A stretch of 64,000 bases of DNA, taken from the NCBI GenBank assembly GCA_030539335.1, contig JAUNSG010000002.1, positions 186,001-250,000 of the forward strand. The letters run 5' to 3'. Shown piece by piece: positions 8,787-17,624 of this stretch (positions are counted from its first letter, which is position 1; every line of letters starts with the position of its first letter). The notes under the pieces were generated by a model that made no database searches, was not told the origin of the DNA, and was given only the letters and a program-made list of their open reading frames with translations. Origin of the DNA: Eubacteriales bacterium (GTDB lineage: Bacteria > Bacillota > Clostridia > Oscillospirales > Butyricicoccaceae). A program made the translations under genes and the position numbers.

Positions 8787-10211
8787 TCAATAACTTCCGA
8801 CCACCTGTACCTTGATCATATTGGTCGTACCCGAAACGCCAAGCGGAACACCGGACGTGATGACGGCAATGTCTCCGTCCTTCAAAAGATTTTTTTCCTT
8901 GCTCTTCTCCAATGCATAATCAAACAGATCAAACACACGGTCTTTTTCTTCCACCAGGACCGGTGCAACTCCCCATGCCAAATTGAGCTGACGGAATGCC
9001 GTCTCGGACGGGGTACAGCCTATAATCGGACATGCGGGACGATAACGGGAAATCATGCGCGCCGAACGGCCGGACTTGGTAACGGTGACAACCGCACTGG
9101 CATTCAGGTCATGTGCCGACATACAGGTCGCGTGGCAGATCGCATCGGTGATATCCGGGGTCGCCTTGCGCTCACGGGCAAGGAACCGCTTGCGGTAATC
9201 GATATCCTTTTCGGTGCGTGCCGCGATGCGTGCCATCATAGACACCGCCTCTACCGGATACATACCCGCTGCCGTCTCTCCGGACAGCATGATGGCGCCA
9301 GTTCCGTCATAGATCGCATTGGCTACATCCGTGACTTCGGCACGGGTTGGGCGCGGGTTGTGCATCATGGAATCCAGCATCTGGGTTGCTGTGATAACCT
9401 GTTTTCCCGCCATGACAACCTTTTTAATCAGCAGCTTCTGAATGGATGGAACATCCTCCGCCGGGATCTCTACCCCCATATCGCCGCGGGCAATCATAAC
9501 GCCATCGGCAAGGGCAATAATGCTGTCAATATTTTCAACACCCTGTTGATTTTCAATCTTTGCAATAATATTGATCTGTTCTCCGCCGTTTTCATCCAGA
9601 AGCTGACGCAGCTGCTGCACATCATTCGCCTCGCGGACAAAGGATGCCGCGATAAAATCCACTCCCTGTTCAATGCCAAAAAGTATGTCCGATTTGTCCC
9701 GTTCGCTCAAATACGGGATCGATAGATGTACATCCGGTACATTGATTCCCTTGTGATTGGAAACCGCCCCATCGTTCAATACGCGGCAGAGTACGTCCTG
9801 CTCCTGTGTCTGTTCCACGCGCAGCTCAATCAGGCCGTCATCAATCAGGATGCTGGTTCCCGCCTGTACATCCTGATACAGATCGGGATACGTGATCGAG
9901 ATTTTTTCCGGTGTGCCGAGACAGGCACGCGGTGTCAGGCGGAGCAGCGTTCCTTTCTTGAGAAGGACCTTTCCGTTTTCCATGTCTCCAGTACGGATTT
10001 CCGGACCCTTGGTATCCAGAAGAATAGCAATCGGCATATCGAGCTCCTCTCGTACCGTTTTCATCCGATCCATCCGTTCCTTATGTTCCTCATACGTTCC
10101 ATGGGAAAAATTAAAGCGTGCAACATTCATCCCGCTGCGTGCCATCTCACGCAGAACATCAATATTGTCTGTCGATGGTCCCATTGTGCAAATAATTTTC
10201 GTTTTTCTCAT
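8787..10211 (-). CDS. pyk: Pyruvate kinase
   Basis: Converts phosphoenolpyruvate and ADP to pyruvate and ATP, the last step of glycolysis. The 474-residue protein begins RKTKIICTMGPS and has SHGTYEEH, the signature IIAKIENQQGVEN with catalytic Lys, metal/substrate-binding DGVMIARGDMGVEIP and a C-terminal allosteric domain ending in the TTNMIKVQVV strand. It lacks the extra PEP-utiliser domain that Bacillus pyruvate kinases carry. A GGAGAG site lies eight bases upstream of the ATG. The gene is monocistronic with its own terminator. Confidence 0.96.
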   Translation of the reverse strand: MRKTKIICTMGPSTDNIDVLREMARSGMNVARFNFSHGTYEEHKERMDRMKTVREELDMPIAILLDTKGPEIRTGDMENGKVLLKKGTLLRLTPRACLGTPEKISITYPDLYQDVQAGTSILIDDGLIELRVEQTQEQDVLCRVLNDGAVSNHKGINVPDVHLSIPYLSERDKSDILFGIEQGVDFIAASFVREANDVQQLRQLLDENGGEQINIIAKIENQQGVENIDSIIALADGVMIARGDMGVEIPAEDVPSIQKLLIKKVVMAGKQVITATQMLDSMMHNPRPTRAEVTDVANAIYDGTGAIMLSGETAAGMYPVEAVSMMARIAARTEKDIDYRKRFLARERKATPDITDAICHATCMSAHDLNASAVVTVTKSGRSARMISRYRPACPIIGCTPSETAFRQLNLAWGVAPVLVEEKDRVFDLFDYALEKSKEKNLLKDGDIAVITSGVPLGVSGTTNMIKVQVVGSY

Positions 10212-10374
10212 GACTCACACTCTCCAAATTTCATAATCTTGATTTTAATAATTTGTTATAGCATATCATAACACCATTCTATTTTCAATCGATATCGGTA
10301 GGATTTCCTGTTTTCATACGCAAAAAGAACACAATTTCTCTCCCGAATGGTGGAAAAACATATATTTTTACACG

Positions 10375-10429
10375 AAAAAATGCACCCTTCCATGCCAGCT
10401 GCCATCAGCCTGCATCGAACGGTGCATTT
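10375..10429 (-). terminator. Terminator of the cobI operon
   Basis: On the minus strand AAATGCACC pairs with GGTGCATTT across an about 37-base internal region that can fold further, followed by a T-run. It lies directly after the NEAT-like gene. Confidence 0.7.
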
Positions 10430-10433
10430 CCCC

Positions 10434-11438
10434 TTACGCCTTTCGCCTTTTCTTCACATAGTGATTTAAAACTCCGCCGCCTACAATAATCGCCATCGCC
10501 ACCGCAACAACCCGTTTGGCCGATTCCTGCGGGAGCTGCCCTTTGCCTCCAATCGAAGCCTCATAGAACGTCAATTGATAGGTAACCTCATGCGGCGTCC
10601 CCATGGCAGTGGTGTCGGCAATCACGGTCATGGGACTGTCCCAACACCCAATCGGGATGTCAAAAACCGAATTGGCCCCCTCGGCCGCAGTGTTCCAATA
10701 GGTTTTATCCCCCACCACCATGTAGTCATAGTTGGAGCTGCTCCATGTCAGACGGGCATATGCCTTCCCGTCCTTTACCGTCAGGATCGTCGGCGTCGCC
10801 ACCGATGCCTTGCCGCTTCCGCCTTTCAGATCCACCGCGACCGAATACTCTCCGTCGTCCAGATCCACGCGCACCGCTTCGACCGGATCGGTGTCCACAC
10901 GTTCTTCCCCGGTGTCGCTGTCGTCCTCATAGCCGTCCAACGCCGATGCGATCAAATCATAATCCGGCACCTCGACGCGCAGCGCTGTCTCCGGCAGGCT
11001 GTCCGCTCGGAACAGAATGGTACATTCCTCCCACCGCTGTTCCTTCTGATCGAAGACCGACAGTGTCGCGGCATGATCCAGCGATTCCACCGGCATCGTG
11101 AACACACCGGCCCGATCGGCCACGACCGATTCTTCTGCCTCCGCCGCCGTCTGGCTGTCCCCTAAAAACAGCTCGGAAAGCGCCGTATCGTTCGGCACCA
11201 GCGCTGCCGTCATCCTTCCGTCCGCCACTGTCAGCGTTGCCTGTAATCCCTGAAATGCGTCGGAATCCGAATCCACAGCGACCGTGTATTCCCCATCGGC
11301 TACATCAACGGCATAGATGGGCAGCATGCCATATTGCTCTATCGCGCTGTCTGCCGCTTTCGCTGTCGGCAACGCAAACAACACAAGCAGCAGGACACTC
11401 GCCAGAAGAGCGGATATTTGCTTTTTCCTATCGTTCAT
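10434..11438 (-). CDS. Secreted, membrane-anchored protein with two NEAT-like domains
   Basis: Predicted surface protein with 334 residues. It has an N-terminal signal peptide (RKKQ then a hydrophobic run ending near ALPTAKA), two repeats starting DGEYTVAV and DGEYSVAV (about residues 48 and 193), an acidic linker between them and a C-terminal membrane helix followed by KKRRKA. The repeats, particularly the second (LTVKDGKAYARLTW, then NYDYMVVG), resemble NEAT/iron-transport-associated domains, which bind haem in Isd systems. The typical haem-coordinating YxxxY is not clearly present, so the ligand is open. It is the last gene of an operon under a cobalamin riboswitch, which raises the possibility of a corrinoid ligand. 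Confidence 0.65.
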   Translation of the reverse strand: MNDRKKQISALLASVLLLVLFALPTAKAADSAIEQYGMLPIYAVDVADGEYTVAVDSDSDAFQGLQATLTVADGRMTAALVPNDTALSELFLGDSQTAAEAEESVVADRAGVFTMPVESLDHAATLSVFDQKEQRWEECTILFRADSLPETALRVEVPDYDLIASALDGYEDDSDTGEERVDTDPVEAVRVDLDDGEYSVAVDLKGGSGKASVATPTILTVKDGKAYARLTWSSSNYDYMVVGDKTYWNTAAEGANSVFDIPIGCWDSPMTVIADTTAMGTPHEVTYQLTFYEASIGGKGQLPQESAKRVVAVAMAIIVGGGVLNHYVKKRRKA

Positions 11439-11453
11439 CGTTCCGCTCCTCCG

Positions 11454-12185
11454 TTACATATTCTGCTTCTTATAGACAAATCCGAATGAAATTCCCGTAA
11501 ACACCGCCAGATAAGCCAATAAAATCAACACGCCGATCCCGCTCCAGCTCTCTCCGGACGCAATGCTTCGCAGCATTCCGCTTGTCTGGGAAAGCGGCAG
11601 CGCTGAAACAAATTCCCGCAGTCCGGAAGGCATGCGGTCGGTTGAGAAAAAGGTATTGCACAGGTATGCCATCGGCATGATGATATAGTTGGAAAAGCGC
11701 GGAACATCCGCATGGTTTTTTGCCAGAAAGGAGACCACCACACCGACTGCGGAAAAGACCGCCCCATTCAAAAACATGATGGCAAACGAGAGTCCATTGA
11801 AGGTCAGCCCGGTGGGAATCGGCGCGACCAAAAGCAGGATCACGCCGCCGGCATACAGTCCCCGCAGGCTCCCGCCGATGATCTGTCCCAAAATGAACTG
11901 CCACAGCGGCGTCGGCGAGATCATCACCTGATCAAAGGCTTTTTCATACAGCCGCTGTACGTTCAGATTCTGTGCGATTGCGTTAAAACTGCCGTTCATT
12001 GTGGTCAAGGCAACCACACCGGGAATCAAAAAGTTCAGATAAGGTTCTCCATGGGAGGTGGTCTGAATGCCGAAGCCAAACACCACCAGATACATGAGCG
12101 GTGCGATCATCGCCGCCAGCGTAATCTTATAAAAATCCCGCCGGAATTCCACCCACTTTTCCCAAAGTATTGTTACAATCCCCAT
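11454..12185 (-). CDS. ABC-2 type transporter permease
   Basis: Membrane subunit of an ABC exporter, 243 residues with about six hydrophobic segments. The DrrB/NodJ-like features include the central IMPMAYLCNTFFS segment and a final helix ending GFVYKKQ. It directly follows its ATPase (nine-base gap) in the cobI operon. ABC-2 systems usually export small molecules, lipids or polysaccharides, and the substrate here is unknown. The B12-riboswitch context suggests a role linked to corrinoids or metals, which is inference only. Confidence 0.85.
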   Translation of the reverse strand: MGIVTILWEKWVEFRRDFYKITLAAMIAPLMYLVVFGFGIQTTSHGEPYLNFLIPGVVALTTMNGSFNAIAQNLNVQRLYEKAFDQVMISPTPLWQFILGQIIGGSLRGLYAGGVILLLVAPIPTGLTFNGLSFAIMFLNGAVFSAVGVVVSFLAKNHADVPRFSNYIIMPMAYLCNTFFSTDRMPSGLREFVSALPLSQTSGMLRSIASGESWSGIGVLILLAYLAVFTGISFGFVYKKQNM

Positions 12186-12194
12186 GCTGTCCTC

Positions 12195-13037
12195 CTATCG
12201 CGCCGACATGTGCCGTCCGGAGCGTTCCACGAAAACATCCTCCAGCGTCGTCTCCCGAAGGGAAAACTGTCCGTCCAATTGATCCAGAAAGGCGATCGCA
12301 TCCTTCCGTTGGTGAAAAAAGTGGCTTTTGATCCCATCTGGAGTCATCTGATCGACGGCAAATGCCCCCAGATGCTCGATAAATCCGGCCGGTGTATTTA
12401 CCTCTTCCAGCTTTCCGCGGTTCATCATCGCAACCCGCCCACAGAGGGACTGCGCCTCCTCCATGTAATGCGTCGTCAGCAAAATGGTCAGCTCCTGCTC
12501 GTTCAGCTTATGGAGCAGATTCCACATCTGGCGGCGCGACAGTGCATCCATCCCGGCCGTCGGCTCGTCCAAAAGGAGAATCTCCGGCTGAGTGAGCAGC
12601 GCCCGGCACACCATCAGCTTTCGCTTCATGCCGCCCGACAGCTTTCGTACCGTCCGCTTCCGGTAATCGATGAGATCACAGAAGGTCAGCAGTTCCTCCG
12701 TGCGTTCACGGATTTGCTTCTTCGGCATAAAATACAGCCGCCCCTGATATTCCATGATCTCATCCATCGTCATGTCCTGCCGCATGGAGTACTCCTGGGT
12801 GATGACGCTGATTTTCCGCTTGATATCCGTCCGCTGCCGCGTCAGCCGTTCGCCATCAATCCATACTTCCCCGCTCGTCGGCAGGAGCAGCGTGGACAGC
12901 ATCCCGATCGTTGTCGTCTTGCCTGCGCCATTCGGTCCCAGCAGGCCGAAAAATTCGCCCGTCCGGATCGTCAGATGGATGGAATCGACCGCGGTAAAAT
13001 CATCAAACCGTTTGGTCAGATTTCTCAGTTCAATCAT
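12195..13037 (-). CDS. ABC-2 type transporter ATP-binding protein
   Basis: ATPase of the exporter encoded next to it, 280 residues. Walker A GPNGAGKTT, signature LSGGMKRK, Walker B ILLLDEPTAGMD and switch His in LLTTHYMEEA are all present, and a C-terminal extension ends TTLEDVFVERSGR, typical of DrrA/CcmA-like ATPases. Its ATG overlaps the TGA of cobI (ATGA), so it is translationally coupled to the cobalamin-synthesis gene. Confidence 0.92.
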   Translation of the reverse strand: MIELRNLTKRFDDFTAVDSIHLTIRTGEFFGLLGPNGAGKTTTIGMLSTLLLPTSGEVWIDGERLTRQRTDIKRKISVITQEYSMRQDMTMDEIMEYQGRLYFMPKKQIRERTEELLTFCDLIDYRKRTVRKLSGGMKRKLMVCRALLTQPEILLLDEPTAGMDALSRRQMWNLLHKLNEQELTILLTTHYMEEAQSLCGRVAMMNRGKLEEVNTPAGFIEHLGAFAVDQMTPDGIKSHFFHQRKDAIAFLDQLDGQFSLRETTLEDVFVERSGRHMSAR

Positions 13038-13729
13038 GACTTTTTCTCCGGTTCTTTTGCAATAATCAGCGAATAATAACCGGCATCGTCCGGGATTTCC
13101 TCCACCCCGCAGTAGATTTGTTCATCCTTCGTACCGCAGTTCTCCACCGTGACGACATCCCGTCTGCTGGCCGCTAACATCTCCTTTACCTGCTTCATTT
13201 TTCTGCCGGACTTCATCAGGACATACTGCCCTTCGTCCGGTAAAGATTCCTTCAGGCTATGTACGGCCGGAACCACATGAAGCGGTTCGTTCCACTTGAC
13301 CAGCGGGATGTTGACACTGGCCGCCGCTGCACAGAATGAGGTGATTCCGCTCACCATGGCGGTATCATATCCATCCCGCTCCACCCGCTCCTGAAGATAG
13401 CTGAAGGTGGAATAGATCGTCGGGTCGCCCAGCGTCAGGAAGATCACATTCTCCCCTCTCGCCAAATAGGATTCCACAAGTTCGGCTCCCTTCTGATGAT
13501 TGTGCTCCATTTCCCGACGGTCGTGGGTCATCGGCATATAGACGGGAACCAATTCCTTTTCCACCAGCTCCGGCACAGCCTGAACTGCAATCCGATACGC
13601 AATGGTTTCCTCCGGCACGGCACCGGGCAGCGCAATCACACGGTTTTCCCGGATCATGCGAACGGCTTTTACGGTCATCAGCTCCGGGTCTCCCGGTCCA
13701 ACCCCAACACCATAGAAAATTCCAGCCAT
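13034..13729 (-). CDS. cobI: Precorrin-2 / cobalt-factor II C20-methyltransferase
   Basis: S-adenosylmethionine-dependent methylation at C20 in corrin-ring synthesis. The 231-residue tetrapyrrole methylase starts at ATG 13729 (MAGIFYGVGVGPGDPELMT), preceded by GGGAGAG; the frame is open further upstream but overlaps the riboswitch. GVGVGPGDPEL, FLTLGDPTIYST and GITSFCAAAASVNIPL are family motifs. In anaerobes the enzyme usually acts on cobalt-precorrin-2 (CbiL). It is the first gene after the cobalamin riboswitch and stands apart from any other cob/cbi gene in the window. Confidence 0.88.
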   Translation of the reverse strand: MAGIFYGVGVGPGDPELMTVKAVRMIRENRVIALPGAVPEETIAYRIAVQAVPELVEKELVPVYMPMTHDRREMEHNHQKGAELVESYLARGENVIFLTLGDPTIYSTFSYLQERVERDGYDTAMVSGITSFCAAAASVNIPLVKWNEPLHVVPAVHSLKESLPDEGQYVLMKSGRKMKQVKEMLAASRRDVVTVENCGTKDEQIYCGVEEIPDDAGYYSLIIAKEPEKKS

Positions 13730-13785
13730 AACTGATCGTCTCTCCCTTACAATCGAATATAGAGCAAACAATTCATTTTGCCCCG

Positions 13786-13817
13786 ACAAAAAAGCGTGCC
13801 TGACCAAAAGGCACGCC
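13786..13817 (-). terminator. Expression-platform terminator of the cobalamin riboswitch
   Basis: On the minus strand GCGTGCC, nine-base loop, GGCACGC, then six T residues. It lies between the aptamer and cobI, so B12 binding would favour termination before the operon. Confidence 0.85.
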
Positions 13818-13867
13818 AATAAGATACAGATTCCCTGCATCGGAACACGTGCTTTCGGTACCGGCAA

Positions 13868-13992
13868 AAGCACCCTCTTCCTTCCGCGTATCTGACTTAC
13901 CGCTGTAACCGCGTTTCACAGTGACCGACTCGCCGGGACTTGCACCCGATTCCGCGCTCTGCCCGAAGCAGAGGAAGAAAGACGGTATTTCT
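13868..13992 (-). promoter_or_regulatory. Cobalamin riboswitch
   Basis: Read on the minus strand the region contains the B12-box features: GAATCGGGTGCAAGTCCC, a CACTGTGA segment, GCGGTTACAGCGG and AGTCAGATAC. A hairpin with CTCTGC/GCAGAG precedes them and the outer strands TTTCTTCC and GGAAGGAAG can pair. It precedes an intrinsic terminator and cobI, so it is a transcription-termination switch repressing the operon when cobalamin is plentiful. The stretch from 13730 to 14148 without genes holds this element, its promoter (TATACT at 14015-14010 with TGG upstream) and the divergent response-regulator promoter. Confidence 0.93.
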
Positions 13993-14089
13993 CTTTTTCC
14001 TAGATTGATAGTATACCAGATTACCGAAAAAAAAGAAATACTTTTCGACCGTTTCACCGCAATTTCCGCACAATTCATGAAAACTGACG

Positions 14090-14118
14090 GTTCTTTCGCC
14101 TGCGGAATATGGTATAAT
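14090..14118 (+). promoter_or_regulatory. Extended -10 promoter of the two-component operon
   Basis: TATAAT at 14113-14118 preceded by TGG, an extended -10; the -35 region (GTTCTT at 14090-14095) is weak. It reads into the response regulator 31 bases downstream. Confidence 0.6.
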
Positions 14119-14148
14119 AAAAGCGAATACAAAAATGGAGAACATCTT

Positions 14149-14832
14149 ATGGCAAATATTTTAGTTGTAGAAGACGACCGGAACATGCGGCTGCTGACAT
14201 CGGCACGGCTGTCGGACACCTATACGGTCGTGACCGCCTGCGACGGTCTGGAGGCGCTGCATATTATTCACAAGGGCGGCATCGATCTGATTGTCGCCGA
14301 TATTATGATGCCCCGCATGGATGGCTATCAATTGCTGCAAACCATACGGAGCGAGGGATATGCCACCCCCTATCTGCTGCTGACCGCAAAGGAAACACTG
14401 AGTGACAAGCAGCTCGGCTTTTCCCTCGGTACGGATGATTATATGACCAAACCGTTCAGCAGTGACGAACTGCTGTGGCGCATCGCCGCACTGCTCCGGC
14501 GTGCCAACATCTCACAGGACAAAAAGATCCTCCTCGGTCAGGTCACGATCGATTCGGAAAAATATGCTGTCTATACGGATTCCCAGTACATTGAACTGCC
14601 GAAAAAGGAATTTGACCTGCTGTTCAAGCTGCTATCCTATCCCGACCGCATTTTCTCCAAGGAACAGCTCCTGGACAGCATCTGGGGACGCAATTCGGAA
14701 AGCGGGGAGGAAACCGTCAAAACCCACATCAGCCGTATCCGCAGCCGTTTGGCGGACATCGATGAATTCCGCATCCTCACCATCAAGGGGCTTGGCTACA
14801 AAGCGGACATCCGCAAGGAGTATCAAAAATGA
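14149..14832 (+). CDS. OmpR-family response regulator
   Basis: DNA-binding transcription regulator controlled by phosphorylation. 227 residues from ATG 14149, chosen because TGGAG lies eight bases upstream and the receiver domain begins MANILVVEDD at once. The receiver has acidic D9/D10, phospho-acceptor D51 in VADIMMPRMDG and Lys in DDYMTKPFS; the C-terminal half is a winged helix with LPKKEFDLL and VKTHISRIRSRL. It overlaps the kinase gene by four bases (ATGA), so the two form a cognate pair. Stimulus unknown. Confidence 0.93.
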   Translation: MANILVVEDDRNMRLLTSARLSDTYTVVTACDGLEALHIIHKGGIDLIVADIMMPRMDGYQLLQTIRSEGYATPYLLLTAKETLSDKQLGFSLGTDDYMTKPFSSDELLWRIAALLRRANISQDKKILLGQVTIDSEKYAVYTDSQYIELPKKEFDLLFKLLSYPDRIFSKEQLLDSIWGRNSESGEETVKTHISRIRSRLADIDEFRILTIKGLGYKADIRKEYQK

Positions 14833-15881
14833 CAAAAAAACGGGGCCGCGGATTTCTCAAGCGGCAGATTCCTCAAATCCTGGTGCAGTCCCTCGCCATC
14901 CTGCTCACCGCCCTTGTCTCCTATCTGATTATGACATGGCTGATCCGCGATATCGCCAAGGTGGACAGCACCTATCTCGGCGCAGTATACGAAATCCTGG
15001 GGACCTTATGTATGATGATCCTGATTCTGGTCTCGACCAATACGTACACCTATCGGAAACGGGTGCAGGAGGTCAATATATTGTCCAATGCCATTGAACA
15101 GGTGGCAAACGGGGATTTCCATGTGCAAATCCCCATCCATCCCAACGATCCCATGGCGCAGGTCTACGCAGACTTTAACAAAATGAGTTCGGAACTCGCC
15201 AGCGTGCAGCTCCTGCGCAATGATTTCATCAACAACTATTCCCACGAATTCAAAACGCCGATTGCATCCATCAACGGCTTCGCGGCGCTCCTGCTGGATA
15301 AAAAACTGCCGGAAAACGAGCAGAGGCAATACCTCGAAATCATCCGCGACGAATCCGAGCGCCTTTCCCGCCTGACCAGCAACACCATCCTCCTGTCCAA
15401 GCTGTCCTCCCAGCAGATCATCACAGATATGGAATCATACAATCTGGCGGAGCAGCTCCGCCAGTGCTCCATCATCCTTTCCCCCAACTGGCTCGAAAAG
15501 AAAATCGAATTCAGTGGGGATTTTCCGGATGTCTGGTTCTATGGCAACAAAGAGCTGATACAGCATCTATGGCTGAATATCATCGGAAACGCCGTGAAAT
15601 TCACCCCTTCCGGCGGAGAAATCAACGTCTCTCTGTACGAGGAAAACCATACCGCCGTCGTGACCGTCACGGATACCGGAATGGGGATGAGCCCCGAAAC
15701 CTGTGCCCATCTGTTTGACCCCTATTACCAGGGCGATCCCAGCCGGTCCTCTCAGGGGCTTGGACTTGGACTCTCCATCGCCAAGCGCATCATTGAGCTG
15801 AACAATGGGACAATCTCCGTTAACAGTCAGCCCGGTGCCGGCAGTGAATTTATCGTGACGCTTCCTATCCGCAGCAAATAA
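14829..15881 (+). CDS. Sensor histidine kinase
   Basis: Membrane sensor that phosphorylates the response regulator encoded just upstream. 350 residues: two membrane helices (about 18-40 and 53-70) with a very short outside loop, HAMP domain (about 72-125), HisKA domain with H139 in YSHEFKTPIAS, and HATPase with NIIGNAVKFTP, TDTGMGM and GLGLGLSIAKRI. The near absence of an extracellular sensor suggests it detects a signal in the membrane or through a partner, as in intramembrane-sensing kinases. That is inference. Confidence 0.93.
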   Translation: MTKKRGRGFLKRQIPQILVQSLAILLTALVSYLIMTWLIRDIAKVDSTYLGAVYEILGTLCMMILILVSTNTYTYRKRVQEVNILSNAIEQVANGDFHVQIPIHPNDPMAQVYADFNKMSSELASVQLLRNDFINNYSHEFKTPIASINGFAALLLDKKLPENEQRQYLEIIRDESERLSRLTSNTILLSKLSSQQIITDMESYNLAEQLRQCSIILSPNWLEKKIEFSGDFPDVWFYGNKELIQHLWLNIIGNAVKFTPSGGEINVSLYEENHTAVVTVTDTGMGMSPETCAHLFDPYYQGDPSRSSQGLGLGLSIAKRIIELNNGTISVNSQPGAGSEFIVTLPIRSK

Positions 15882-16007
15882 TACGGCGGATAGTCTTCTC
15901 TCCAAGGTAAACTTTTCGTAAACAAACCACAGTCGATTTGTTACGTTACGGCGACATTACTCTGTTACAATAAAGTTGTATCAATTGGAAAGGAACGAAC
16001 GTAACGT

Positions 16008-16895
16008 ATGGAAAAGTATATTCTGCTTGTGGAGACCGGTGCGGACCTCCCCGCCGATCTGGCCGCCCAATTTAATATCCAGCAGGTGCCGATGCATGTC
16101 TCCTTCGGCGAGGACACCCGCGACGACGGCACCATTCCCATCCATGAGCTTTTCTCTTATTATGAAAAAACCGGTACGCTGCCCCAAACAAGCGGCTGCA
16201 CGCCGCATGACTTTGAACAGGCGTTTGACGAGATCCACGCACAGTATCCGGACCGGCATATCCTTCATCTCGCCTATTCCGCCGCAACAACCTGCTCTTA
16301 TCAGAGCGCTATTATTTCCGCAGAGGATCGCGGTTATATCACCAGCCTGGATACCAAACATGTCTCCGCTGGTCAGACCATGGTCGCTGTGGCGACTGCG
16401 AAATATCTGCAGGAAAATCCGGATTGCTCGCTGGAGCAAATTACAAACGTTGTCACCCTTCTCCGCGAGAATTGCCGCATGGCGTTCTTCCCCGGCGATC
16501 TCGCTTATCTCAAAGCCGGCGGCCGTGTCAGCAACGCCGCCTATCTCGGTGCGAAGCTTCTGTCGCTCAATCCGCTCATTGAGCTCAACGACGGATTGCT
16601 CGAAGCGACCAAAAAATACCGCGGTACCATGAAAAAAGTGGCTCCGAAAATGCTGCGGGATTATGTGGAAGAAAAAAAGCTGGACAAACGGCTGCTCGCC
16701 CTTGTGTACTCCGAAGGTCTGGATGACACGCTGAAACATACCCTGACGGAGGAGGCGTATCAGCTTGGATTTCAGCAGGTTCTCTGGGTACAGACCGGCT
16801 GTGTCGTTTCGACCCACAGCGGTCCGGGTGCATTCGGCATCAGCGGTTTTTCGGAAAACGAAGAGCTAAGCGCCCTGTTCCCCAACGCAAATTGA
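16008..16895 (+). CDS. DegV family fatty-acid-binding protein
   Basis: Binds fatty acids and presents them to the FakA kinase in Firmicutes, or an equivalent lipid-binding role. The 295-residue protein shows VETGADLP at the start, SGCTPHDFEQAF, LAYSAATTCSYQSA, FFPGDLAYLKAGGRV and a C-terminal THSGPGAFGISG, all hallmarks of the family. No fakA-like kinase is adjacent. Upstream is a possible TACAAT -10 with no good -35. A clear terminator follows. Confidence 0.93.
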   Translation: MEKYILLVETGADLPADLAAQFNIQQVPMHVSFGEDTRDDGTIPIHELFSYYEKTGTLPQTSGCTPHDFEQAFDEIHAQYPDRHILHLAYSAATTCSYQSAIISAEDRGYITSLDTKHVSAGQTMVAVATAKYLQENPDCSLEQITNVVTLLRENCRMAFFPGDLAYLKAGGRVSNAAYLGAKLLSLNPLIELNDGLLEATKKYRGTMKKVAPKMLRDYVEEKKLDKRLLALVYSEGLDDTLKHTLTEEAYQLGFQQVLWVQTGCVVSTHSGPGAFGISGFSENEELSALFPNAN

Positions 16896-16937
16896 GCCGG
16901 AATTTGGTCTTTATCCATTTTCGCCCAAAAGAGCAAA

Positions 16938-16985
16938 CAACATCTCTGCAAGATGCTTTCACTCCTGCAGAGATGTTTTCTTTTT
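16938..16985 (+). terminator. Terminator of the degV-family gene
   Basis: Stem AACATCTCTGCA/TGCAGAGATGTT with a 15-base loop, followed by TTCTTTTTT. Confidence 0.88.
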
Positions 16986-17579
16986 TCAAATCCCGACAAT
17001 GGAAAGCAGCATCGGTGTGACAAACAGGCGCCAAAGCGCAGCTGCCAGAAGCAGAAGCAGGCTGACCGCCATAGTCCCTGTATACTGACGCAGGCCCTTC
17101 CAATACCCATTGCGTCCCGCCGATTGTCCCGCCATCAGTGCGGCGCTCGCAAGCAGGAGCAGGGCAGGAAGCGCAAACAGGGACATCACCCCAGTCGTCG
17201 CAGCCGAAAGATAAATGCCGCGCAAGCCCGACTGCTGTAGGATGGCCGCGACCGCAAAGGACAGCAAGAATCCACGAATCGCAATCAGCAGTGCAATCCA
17301 CAGGCCTCTTCCCGGTCCGCTTCCAAGAATCACCGCTGCAAGCGGCCACGCCGCAACGCAGCCAATACAGCTCAGTACCGTTTTCCACGAGAGCATGGCA
17401 GGGCTTTGCGTCAGCAGCTCCGCCAGACTATTCATATACGTCCCGTCATTCTGCGGGATGTGCATACCGGTAAAGGAGCCAGCCAGCAAACCGCAGAGCA
17501 AAAAAGCAAGAGAAAAAACAAAGGCCGGAGAGTCTCGTACTCTCCGGACATCAGAAAAGCTGAGAGCACCCTGTTTCAT
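16986..17579 (-). CDS. Membrane protein, SpoIIM-like
   Basis: 197-residue protein with about five hydrophobic helices: LAFLLCGLLAGSF near the N-terminus, then segments around residues 60-85, 90-112, 125-150 and 170-195. The helix order with a GSFTG-type loop and a large soluble stretch before helix two is reminiscent of stage II sporulation protein M (DUF95), but the match is weak by eye. If correct, it would act in engulfment during sporulation. Otherwise it is an integral membrane protein of unknown function. It is convergent with the degV gene and upstream of a small Rossmann-type gene. Confidence 0.5.
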   Translation of the reverse strand: MKQGALSFSDVRRVRDSPAFVFSLAFLLCGLLAGSFTGMHIPQNDGTYMNSLAELLTQSPAMLSWKTVLSCIGCVAAWPLAAVILGSGPGRGLWIALLIAIRGFLLSFAVAAILQQSGLRGIYLSAATTGVMSLFALPALLLLASAALMAGQSAGRNGYWKGLRQYTGTMAVSLLLLLAAALWRLFVTPMLLSIVGI

Positions 17580-17624
17580 CGCAGAACTCCTTTCTGCTAT
17601 CAGAGTATTCTCAGCTTTTGCTCT

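Noticed and set aside
13773..14219. 148-codon minus-strand frame over the cobalamin riboswitch
   Set aside because: The bases carry the conserved riboswitch features and terminator; the frame begins upstream in the opposite strand's coding region and has no ribosome site.
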